5,616 nt of DNA, taken from Candidatus Altimarinota bacterium. GTDB taxonomy: Bacteria > Patescibacteriota > Gracilibacteria > BD1-5 > UBA2023. Shown in pieces: positions 1 through 5,529 of the stretch. The notes under the pieces were generated by a model, which did no database searches, had not been told where the DNA came from, and saw only the letters and a program-made list of their open reading frames with translations. Where the stretch lies: assembly GCA_008015855.1 (NCBI GenBank), contig SSGK01000030.1, positions 1-5,616 on the forward strand, written 5' to 3'. A program made the translations under genes and the position numbers. Position 1 is the stretch's first letter. Each line of letters opens with the position of its first letter.

Positions 1-389
1 ATTCCATAGAAACCCCTGAACAGAAACCAAAAAAGAAGGAAGAAAATCTCACTCTCGAACAAAAATTCCTAAAAACAATGGAGCATATTGATGTATCTGA
101 TATTACCTGAATTCATTTTCAACCAAAGAAAGAACGAGGTTTTAGTATTAAACATGAACTCGTATCAAAACTTGCCATTCTTATGGAACAACAATACCAA
201 AAAACCACATTTGGCGCATGAGAAGTCACTTATCTCATCGAATATGCTCTTGAGATATTTCACAATGAAAATCTTCTCCATGCATCTCACTACAAACCCC
301 TCTTAAAAACACTTACAAACTGGTCAAAACAAGGCGGAAGCTACACGATTAAACGAATGGAGCGCAATAGATGAGAAGTCATTTCCTAA
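1..389 (+). CDS. Unrecognised protein, C-terminal part (5' end outside window)
   Basis: An open frame enters from the left edge (first full codon at base 3) and ends at TAA 387-389, giving about 128 residues. It stays open only if TGA is sense; in-frame TGA codons lie at 108-110, 219-221 and 372-374. The first 20 or so residues are rich in Lys, Glu and Pro (ETPEQKPKKKEENLTLEQ) and look like a flexible linker. The rest is mixed and mostly polar, compatible with a helical soluble domain, and includes a stretch reading TTFGAGEVTYLIEYALEIFHNE. There is no membrane segment or signal peptide, and I recognise no family motif. It converges with the rplT operon, and a shared hairpin terminator follows 17 bases after the stop. 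The reading frame is well supported by the matching TGA pattern elsewhere in the window; the function is unknown. Confidence 0.7.
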
Positions 390-406
390 GGGAAGCCTTC
401 TATTAA

Positions 407-435
407 AAAAATCCTCTCTTAACGAGAGGATTTTT
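407..435. terminator. Bidirectional intrinsic terminator between converging genes
   Basis: A perfect 12-bp stem (407-418 pairs with 424-435) encloses a 5-base loop, TTAAC. The stem core is ATCCTCTC/GAGAGGAT, flanked by A and T runs. Read on the minus strand, the hairpin is followed by seven T in a row, which suits termination of the rpsT-infC-rpmI-rplT transcript 18 bases after the rplT stop. On the plus strand the T run is five long and sits within the stem, so it can also serve the gene ending at 389. Confidence 0.88.
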
Positions 436-452
436 GATTATGTAACTTTGAA

Positions 453-797
453 TTATTTAACAAAGTTTACTACTTGTTCAAATACCTTAGGGTACTCAAT
501 AGCAAGATTTGAAAGAACCTTACGATTGAGACTTACACGCTTTTCATATGCAGCGTGAATAAAAGTTGAATAGTTCATACCAAGATCGCGTACCGCATTA
601 TTGAGACGAACTGTCCAAAGAGAACGAAATTGACGCTTCTTGAGCTTACGACCAATATAAGAATTGAGTCCTGCCTTCATAAGCGCTTGGCGTGCGCGAG
701 AATATACATTTCCATTCATTCGACGGAAACCCTTTGTTGCAGAGAGAACATTTTTATGGCGCTTATGCGTCATTACACCACGCTTTACTCGTGTCAT
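453..797 (-). CDS. rplT: 50S ribosomal protein L20
   Basis: This 114-residue protein has the usual L20 length (about 115-120). The N-terminus TRVKRGVMTHKRHKNVL matches the family's basic, 23S-rRNA-binding extension (typically ARVKRGV.A..RHKK.L). The central segment KKRQFRSLWTVRLNNAVR corresponds to the conserved RKRDFR.LWI.RINAA.R, and NRKVLSNLAI to the conserved LDRKVLADLA. L20 is an early 50S assembly protein, and in Escherichia coli and Bacillus it represses its own operon. It is the last gene of the operon, 28 bases after rpmI, and ends with TAA just before the terminator. It contains no TGA; all six glycines use GGN codons. No Shine-Dalgarno sequence precedes the ATG, and no L20-binding mimic is obvious in the short gap upstream. 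Confidence 0.97.
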   Translation of the reverse strand: MTRVKRGVMTHKRHKNVLSATKGFRRMNGNVYSRARQALMKAGLNSYIGRKLKKRQFRSLWTVRLNNAVRDLGMNYSTFIHAAYEKRVSLNRKVLSNLAIEYPKVFEQVVNFVK

Positions 798-825
798 ACA
801 CTAAGTGAGATTAAAAAAATAATTA

Positions 826-1023
826 TTATTTACCGTAAGGAAGGGAGCGGAGACATTCAAGCTCATTTGTTTCATGAGCAACACGTCCATATTTATCACG
901 TCCTTTTGCCTTTGTAGACTTATTAGAAAGAAGGTGACGCTTTGCTGTTTTTCCAAGAATATATTTTCCAGTACCAGTAATCTTTACACGCTTCTTTGCG
1001 CCTGAAAGTGTCTTGAGTTTCAT
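826..1023 (-). CDS. rpmI: 50S ribosomal protein L35
   Basis: This 65-residue protein is the normal size for L35. The order of features fits the family: an N-terminal MKLKTLSGAKKRVKITGTGK (compare MPKMKTHRGAAKRFKVTGSGK), then a basic segment with AKRHLLSNKSTKAKGR (compare RHLLTKKSTKRKR.L). L35 is a small basic protein of the large ribosomal subunit. The infC-rpmI-rplT order is classical. Its ATG lies 4 bases after the infC stop, which suggests translational coupling, and the gene ends with TAA. There is no in-frame TGA, and all seven glycines use GGN. The short AT-rich leader has no Shine-Dalgarno motif. Confidence 0.95.
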   Translation of the reverse strand: MKLKTLSGAKKRVKITGTGKYILGKTAKRHLLSNKSTKAKGRDKYGRVAHETNELECLRSLPYGK

Positions 1024-1027
1024 GGGA

Positions 1028-1552
1028 TTATTTTTTTATAGGATAAAGTGTAATATTGAATGTTGTTCCCTGTTTTAGGAGTTTTGTATTTGCCTCTTGT
1101 TTATAGACATGAGCAAGTGATGTGATGAAATCACGAATCTTTTCTTGTGCTATTTGTTCATACTGATTTTCTCGACCTCGTAATTGAAGCATAATCTTGA
1201 GAGGATGTCCGTCTTGAGCGAATCGAACTGCCTGATTCTTTCGAATCTCCAAATCATGATCTCCAATCTTATATGTGAGTTTTAATGTCTTTACATCGGT
1301 CTTCTTCGATTGATTCTTATTATGTGATTGCTGTTTTTGTTGCTTGAACAAATACTTTCCATAATCCATAATCTTTGTAAGAACGATACCATCCTGTAAT
1401 CACATTTCAACAAGATCTTTATCTTCTTCTTCAGCAAGAGTAAGCGCAGCATCACGAGTCATTTTTCCAAGTTTCTCACCTTCATCAGAGATAACAAATA
1501 CCTCTTTCGCTATAATTTCATCATTAATTCGTTTTTCTTTTTTTGTACTCAT
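1028..1552 (-). CDS. infC: Translation initiation factor IF-3 (one in-frame TGA)
   Basis: With TGA at 1400-1402 read as sense, the frame runs from ATG at 1552 to TAA, giving 174 residues, the usual IF-3 length. The N-domain starts KRINDEIIAKEVFVISDEGEKLG (compare INEEIRAREVRLID..GEQLG). The IF-3 signature KIMDYGKYLFKQQKQ follows at about residues 60-74. The C-domain contains LTYKIGDHDLEIR and a LRGRE segment, both diagnostic. IF-3 binds the 30S subunit, proofreads the initiator tRNA and start codon, and prevents early 50S joining. The TGA is codon 51, right after LVEM, inside the loop that is usually SPNA.PPVC; here the loop reads G-LQDGIVLT at the same length, so it has diverged. The start is an ordinary ATG, not the rare AUU used for autoregulation in enterobacteria. 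It lies 9 bases after rpsT. Confidence 0.95.
1400..1402 (-). other. In-frame TGA read as sense (Gly) in infC
   Basis: Codon 51 of infC is TGA. The upstream 50 codons encode a clear IF-3 N-domain and the codons downstream encode the KIMDYGKY signature in the same frame. A true stop would remove the C-domain of an essential factor. Family alignment places a Ser here in typical IF-3, so this site supports sense reading but does not itself identify the amino acid. Confidence 0.93.
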
Positions 1553-1561
1553 GAAAAAGTA

Positions 1562-1834
1562 TTATACAGATACTGACTTAACAATTTTCGCAAAACTCGA
1601 CTTTCTGCGTGCAGCAGTATTCTTTTCAAGAATATTCTTCTTTTCAAGAGTATCGATTCGAGAATATACCTCTGAAAGAGCAACGAGAAGTTCCTTTGGA
1701 TCCTTCTTATCTGCCTTCATAAGTTTTTCAAGAGACTTAACGCTCTCCTTATAAATAGCAAGGAAGTGACGATTGCGAGAACGGCGTTTTTCATTTACTT
1801 TTACCGCTTTCTTTGCAGACTTTGTAATAGGCAT
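1562..1834 (-). CDS. rpsT: 30S ribosomal protein S20
   Basis: The 90-residue basic protein matches S20 in length and layout. The N-terminus MPITKSAKKAVKVNEKRRSRN corresponds to the family's MPNIKSAKKRV...E..R.RN, and the C-terminal part KKNILEKNTAARRKSSFAK corresponds to KG.IHKNTAARKKSRL. S20 is a helical-bundle protein of the small subunit that contacts 16S rRNA. It is the first gene of the translation operon, with a promoter 53-80 bases upstream, and infC follows 9 bases after its TAA. The protein contains no glycine, so it does not test the recoding. The leader lacks a Shine-Dalgarno motif; the ATG was chosen because it gives the canonical MPxxKSAKK start. Confidence 0.94.
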   Translation of the reverse strand: MPITKSAKKAVKVNEKRRSRNRHFLAIYKESVKSLEKLMKADKKDPKELLVALSEVYSRIDTLEKKNILEKNTAARRKSSFAKIVKSVSV

Positions 1835-1864
1835 CGTAATTATTGAGAAGCAATATAAAATAGG

Positions 1865-1879
1865 CTTTTTTCAAAAAAG
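1865..1879. repeat. Small A/T inverted repeat in the rpsT leader
   Basis: C-TTTTTT-C-AAAAAA-G is an interrupted palindrome (7 bp on each side of one base) located just downstream of the predicted rpsT transcription start. As RNA it could form only a weak A-U hairpin because the 1-base centre is too tight for a loop, leaving about five pairs at best. It could affect early elongation or mRNA stability, but it may simply reflect AT-rich composition. Confidence 0.3.
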
Positions 1880-1886
1880 TAGGCGT

Positions 1887-1914
1887 ATTGTATAAAAAAC
1901 TTCAAAAGTGTCAA
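1887..1914 (-). promoter_or_regulatory. Sigma-70-type promoter for rpsT-infC-rpmI-rplT
   Basis: On the minus strand a perfect -35 box TTGACA (1914-1909) is followed by a 16-base spacer and the -10 box TACAAT (1892-1887), which is preceded by TA and so resembles an extended AT-rich -10. Transcription would start near 1880, giving a leader of about 46 bases before the rpsT ATG at 1834. It is the best promoter match in the window and sits in the only sizeable gap between the envelope-protein gene and the translation genes. Confidence 0.72.
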
Positions 1915-1960
1915 ATAAAAATTCTATCTTCTCTGTTCTTTTTTACAATACGATGAATCT

Positions 1961-3697
1961 TTATGATTTCTTTCTTCTTGTAAGGAAAAAACCAAGTAAA
2001 CCAGCAATGAAGACTATGAAGGCAATGAATTCGGGTCCAGTCTGAACTCTCGCACTTACAAATCATGCTGATTCCACTCCATCTGGACACACCGCTTTTA
2101 CAGCGATATCATCATACGTTACAACACTAGTTGAAAAGTAGAGAGTGTATGAATTTGTCTTTACACTTTCAATGAGAGTATAAGAATCTCCTGATTTTTT
2201 GTAGACATTATAACTTGAAGCCCCTGGAATAACATCCCATGTAATCGTACTCTTTGAACTTCCAGTGCTCACAGTAAGTCCAGAAATATTTGATACCGTA
2301 CATTTTTGAGGAGCATTTGGAGTAAGGTCTACTTCAAATGTGTCAGAAACAGAACCTTCTACAACTGCATTGAGATTGGTAAGACCTGAAACCTTATAAT
2401 AAATCTTCTTTTGCTCAAGATTATCGATATACCATGAGTATACATTTGTTTGACCTGCTACCTTGATAGTAGAAGCAAGGTTCGTGGTTACTTCTTGGGA
2501 AAGAGTATTTTTATCATATCCATATTGAATCTTAAACTTCTCAAGTGTTTGAGGAGCGTTCTCAACAGTAAATGTAAGGTTTAAACGAGCTCCTTCAGCA
2601 CGTGCTGTCACATTTTTATAAGCAATCGGAAGATTTGTTGTACCTGTATTAGTGGTGCCAGTTGAAGCAGCCACCTCAGTAACAATAAGCTCTGTAGCTC
2701 CAGTTCGAGTTATTGTTTTCCCGAGAGCATTCGTAAGGATAACATTCACCTGATATGTCCCCCCTATGGCCGGTGCCGTGATAAGTCATGTATATTTACC
2801 AGGAATCTCCGTCGATTCTGTTAATTTTTCCATAACCGTATTTGGACCATCCATAATAACAATATTCACTCCTCCATCTTTCTTAAGTCATTTTTGAGCC
2901 ATCACAATCGGATGAAGCTTAGTTCCTGCAGAAACCTTCGTTCCTTCTTGAAATGAAATAGACTCAAAGCGGATTCATCCTCATTCTACTTTTACAAGAA
3001 TTTCTTCACTTTTTGCAATTTCTTTATTACTTCCATCAAGAAGGACTGCTTGAATCAGATTGTTTGCTTCAAGATTTTTTAAAGGATAGGTAAATACACC
3101 ATCAACATCGGATGATATCGTTGTAGCTGTTACTCCATTTACTTTAATCTTTACCTTTCTATTTTTTGTAGTTTTTCCAACCAAATCAACCGAATCCGAT
3201 TGAATAGTAGAATTATTTTCTGGGGTAGTAATACTGATTACTCCTGACATCGTTGTTGCCCCACTCCCTTCACCATCACGAAGTGCAACGGTTACTTGAG
3301 TTTTTTCTTGAAATTTATTAATATGATCATTAACAATAACAGTACAGAGACCTTCTTTCGCAAATTTAATTGCAGAAAATGTTACCATTCAGAGATCTGT
3401 TTTCTTAAATTCGTACCCATTTGCTTGAAATGGAACGTATCGAATACATCCTTCTGGTTCTGTCGTAAAATGTATAATCCCATCATAGTCGCGATAGGTA
3501 GATCAATTTTTTGTAACCGCTTTTACAATAATATCCACTCATTCATCCTTATAAACCGTCTTTCCATCATTGATTTTTACATCAAGACGCGAAACAGCAC
3601 TATCAACACCAGATGTTGTTCCGGTGGCAGCATAAACAGCTCCTGAAATTGTCACAAGAGAGGCAAGGAGGAGGAGCGATACACGATTCCGTATCAT
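1961..3697 (-). CDS. Secreted Ig/FN3-like envelope protein with C-terminal anchor (8 in-frame TGA)
   Basis: From ATG at 3697 to TAA at 1961-1963 the frame encodes 578 residues if its eight TGA codons (53, 65, 103, 239, 241, 270, 304, 545) are sense. A Sec signal peptide (residues 1-23: Arg-bearing start, LLLLASL core, VYA cleavage site) begins it. Beta-rich domains follow: an invasin/filamin-like module (about 31-140), an Ig-like module (153-238, with TPENNSTI and a VKIKVNG strand), a third module (242-340), a Thr-Gly linker holding TGTTN twice (346-355), then two FN3-like modules (about 357-458 and 459-552). The only four cysteines, C84/C118 and C466/C537, form one pair in each of two modules. 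Residues 553-578 (TGPEF, hydrophobic span, RRKKS) form a membrane anchor or sorting tail. It is probably surface-exposed and may mediate adhesion or stalk or S-layer-like functions; the exact role is unknown. It starts 36 bases after recF. Confidence 0.88.
1964..2039 (-). other. C-terminal TGPEF + transmembrane + RRKK tail
   Basis: The last 26 residues of the envelope protein show three parts in order: a TGPEF motif (553-557), a hydrophobic span of about 15 residues (558-572, IAFIVFIAGLLGFFL) and a basic end (TRRKKS). This is the layout of C-terminal sorting signals (LPXTG, PEP-CTERM, and PEF-CTERM of archaea), and the PEF letters resemble the last. It could equally be a plain membrane anchor. 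Under the standard code translation would stop at codon 545 and this tail would be lost. Confidence 0.6.
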
Positions 3698-3733
3698 ATA
3701 TGGGATTGGGGGTATAAAATACTTTGCCAGATT

Positions 3734-4798
3734 TTACACGGAATCAAGATTAATGCAAGAAAAATCCGCTGCTTTCTTTATAATATCGGGATAATTCTGA
3801 GCGGTAATACACATTTGATATGAACTAAAATTTTGCAAGAAATTCTCAGCATGACTCATATCAAGCTCGGAAAATACATCATCAAATAACAGTATTGGGG
3901 ATCGAGCGAGTATTTTTTCGATGAAAAGAACCTCAATTTTCTTGAGAAAAAGAAGGAGCATCTTGTTTTCTCAGCGAGAAAGGTAGGAAATGGATTCTAT
4001 TTTTTCATGATTCTCAAACGAGACAAAGAAAGAAAAGTCATCCAAATGTGGCCCAATATAGGTATGTCCAATAAGGATATCCCGTTCCCTATTTTTCGAG
4101 AGATAATCCCGAACGGATTGATACACATTTTCTCGATCTACCTTTGTTGTGTATTCAAAAAGAAGCGGATACTTCGAAAATACCGTCTCGGACATATCAT
4201 GAAATTTCTCTTCAATAAAAGCCACGAGATACATCCGATACTGCATGTACGATTCAGTATTTTTTGCAAATTCTTCATCCCAGAAATCGAGTTCACTTCG
4301 AGTTCATTTTCATTCGGAGATATTCTTTAAGAGGGTATTTCGTTGTTTGAGGGATCGTGTATAGTTTGAGCGTATTTTTGAGAATTGTGGGAATACTTGA
4401 AGGAGTATATTATCTAAAAAATCTCTCCGATATGATGGGCTCAAGTAGAGCATGTTCATATCAATCGGAGTAAACAGCACTGCTCTCAGAGGAAAATTCT
4501 CCAAATAACTCTTTCGAGTAATTTTTTTCCCATGAAGAAAAAAAGAATACACATCACATTGGGAATGCATTCTATAGAGACTCGTTGTCTGATTCTGAGA
4601 GAGGCTCATATTTATCGACTGAGAAGTGGTATCTCGAAAGAAATTATCAGAAAAACGCCCCAAGCACATGTCGTATATAGCTTGAAGTATATGAGTTTTC
4701 CCAGTTCCATTCGATCCAATAATTAGATTCTTTTGAGTAAGAGAAAATTCAGACTGCGAATAATTTTTGTAGGAATCAAGAAAAATTGATTCCAGCAT
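3734..4798 (-). CDS. recF: DNA replication and repair protein RecF (three in-frame TGA)
   Basis: With TGA at codons 163, 165 and 276 read as sense, the frame encodes 354 residues, normal for RecF (about 360). RecF is an SMC/ABC-type ATPase that, with RecO and RecR, helps load RecA at single-strand gaps. Visible motifs in order: N-terminal FLDSYKNYS (family LKNFRNY), Walker A GSNGTGKT at 28-35, the RecF-typical RAVLFTPIDM and SPSYRRDFLD (105-129), the IGPHLDDF segment (family GPHRDD), the ABC signature SRGEN (274-278) and Walker B LLFDDVFSELD (303-313). The ATG at 4798 was chosen because it gives the family N-terminus; it lies 4 bases after gatC, with a GGAGAG in the gatC end as the only Shine-Dalgarno-like sequence in the window. 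A TGG tryptophan occurs near residue 172. It has no dnaA, dnaN or gyrB neighbour here. Confidence 0.95.
3971..3973 (-). other. TGA codon at the glycine of the RecF ABC signature motif
   Basis: Codon 276 of recF is TGA and falls exactly at the third position of the S-x-G-[EQ] signature (family SQGQQR; here S-R-TGA-E-N). In ABC and SMC-type ATPases this glycine helps contact the nucleotide across the dimer interface and is nearly invariant. The site therefore points to glycine, not tryptophan, as the amino acid inserted at UGA. Confidence 0.9.
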
Positions 4799-4802
4799 CA
4801 AA

Positions 4803-5102
4803 CTACGACTCTCCATGCATAATACTCTGAAGAGCAATCTGACTGGAAATAACCTTTTGTGGTGAACAACGTAACAACGTATCACTCGGAATATCTAATG
4901 AAATTACCTCATCCGATCGAAGATATGCCGATGGAGTAGTAGATTCAAGAGATGCGATTGTTTCAGGAGAAACGGAAGAAAGCATATCAACGTATGCAAT
5001 AATGGAATTGAGATTTTCAGAAGTTCTTTCTGTATCAATGTTATCAATGGAAAGGCCGGAAAGCTTGGTAAGACGAGCAATTTGTTCTTGCGTTAATGAC
5101 AT
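4803..5102 (-). CDS. gatC: Asp/Glu-tRNA amidotransferase subunit C
   Basis: The 99-residue protein has the usual GatC size (about 95-100). The N-terminus MSLTQEQIARLTKLSGLSI matches the family's LT.EEV..IA.LA.L.L, followed by a helix with LNSIIAYVDMLSSVSPETI (compare L..IL.YVD.L...D...V) and then LRSDEV and a late CSP segment (compare LREDEV and NAP). GatC is the small scaffold that stabilises the GatA-GatB interaction in the complex that amidates misacylated Glu-tRNA(Gln) or Asp-tRNA(Asn). gatA and gatB are not adjacent in this window, so the complex is encoded at split sites. It ends with TAG, the only non-TAA stop seen, and contains no TGA. The last 20 residues are divergent from typical GatC ends. 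It is probably the first gene of gatC-recF. Confidence 0.9.
   Translation of the reverse strand: MSLTQEQIARLTKLSGLSIDNIDTERTSENLNSIIAYVDMLSSVSPETIASLESTTPSAYLRSDEVISLDIPSDTLLRCSPQKVISSQIALQSIMHGES
4809..4814 (-). promoter_or_regulatory. Possible ribosome binding site for recF
   Basis: GGAGAG on the minus strand lies inside the last codons of gatC, 10 bases before the recF ATG. The spacing is slightly long, and the bases also encode Gly-Glu of GatC, so the match may be fortuitous. It is noted because the other genes in the window have no such motif. Confidence 0.35.
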
Positions 5103-5135
5103 TTTTCTATATATTTACGGGAAATAATTCCGCTT

Positions 5136-5163
5136 CATTATATATAATGCTTCAAAATATCAA
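5136..5163 (-). promoter_or_regulatory. Possible gatC-recF promoter in a TATA palindrome
   Basis: Read on the minus strand, TTGATA (5163-5158) and TATAAT (5142-5137) are separated by 15 bases, shorter than the ideal 17. Transcription would start near 5130, giving a leader of about 28 bases before the gatC ATG at 5102. The -10 lies in a 14-bp perfect palindrome, CATTATATATAATG (5136-5149), so the same element offers TATAAT in the plus direction too. The plus-strand copy overlaps the ATG of the next gene and cannot easily drive it from that start. Confidence 0.4.
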
Positions 5164-5527
5164 GACGGCATTCGATATTATTCGAGGATATCTCAAAGGG
5201 AATCCTGTGGAATATGCACAATTGAGACTCAAAGCAGCAAAGAATCTTTTTGCTACGGTTGCTGTGCTCTATTTTTTCGTGTTTCTCAGTACTATTGGAG
5301 GATTTCACACAGATATTATGAGCATTCTCCATTTCTATATTTTCCCTATCTTTGTATTCTCATTTTTCGCACTTATTTACATGCTTATTGCGGTAAATTA
5401 TATTGTCGGATCAAAGAATCCTATTCTCCTCCAGATATTTTTCCTCCTCATTCTCAGTATATTATTTTTTGGAATACTCAGTATCCACATATGATATATC
5501 TCATTGGAAACTCTTAAATCTCTCTAA
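5147..5527 (+). CDS. Small multi-pass membrane protein, function unknown (one in-frame TGA)
   Basis: The frame from ATG 5147 to TAA 5525-5527 encodes 126 residues, reading TGA 5492-5494 (codon 116) as sense. A polar, partly basic N-terminal region of about 32 residues (QNIKTAFDIIRGYLKGNP, then RLKAAKN) precedes three hydrophobic spans at about 34-53, 60-86 and 92-113; a short tail GYISLETLKSL follows. It looks like an integral membrane protein with a cytoplasmic N-terminus, and I recognise no family. An in-frame ATG at 5096 is possible, but it would overlap the start of divergent gatC by 7 bases and add an unlikely leader, so 5147 is preferred. A lipoprotein gene follows after 2 bases, so the two are probably co-transcribed. 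Confidence 0.75.
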
Positions 5528-5529
5528 TT

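Noticed and set aside
88..306. Plus-strand open frame of 72 residues
   Set aside because: It overlaps the TGA-containing frame 3-389 in another phase, has no recognisable features, and the longer frame shares the window's codon pattern.
1915..1960. A terminator after the envelope gene
   Set aside because: There is a purine/pyrimidine-biased stretch but no GC stem followed by a T run on the minus strand.
3296..3646. Plus-strand frame of 116 residues antisense to the envelope gene
   Set aside because: Its translation has the Cys/Phe/Ile/Asn-rich look of a reverse-complement shadow and the opposite strand is confidently coding.
1961..3697. Envelope gene as several short genes with starts at 2749 and 3388
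   Set aside because: These are internal pieces of one frame between TGA codons; only the full frame has a signal peptide at one end and an anchor at the other.
3698..3733. A promoter in the 36-base gap between recF and the envelope gene
   Set aside because: TATTTT and TTTATA occur, but no -35 box lies at proper spacing; read-through from recF is equally likely.
3971..3973. UGA as tryptophan (table 4) or selenocysteine
   Set aside because: The RecF signature position needs glycine, TGG serves as tryptophan in L20, RecF and the envelope protein, and 16 scattered sites are too many for selenocysteine insertion without associated hairpins.
4007..4330. Plus-strand frame of 107 residues antisense to recF
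   Set aside because: It lies wholly opposite conserved RecF sequence and shows no independent motif.
3734..4885. recF appearing as three fragments, as if a pseudogene
   Set aside because: The fragments are all in one frame, separated only by TGA codons, and together give a full-length RecF with all ATPase motifs.
4310..4885. Upstream extension of recF to a start at 4885
   Set aside because: It would add 29 residues overlapping gatC and not matching the RecF N-terminus; the start at 4798 gives the family-typical beginning.
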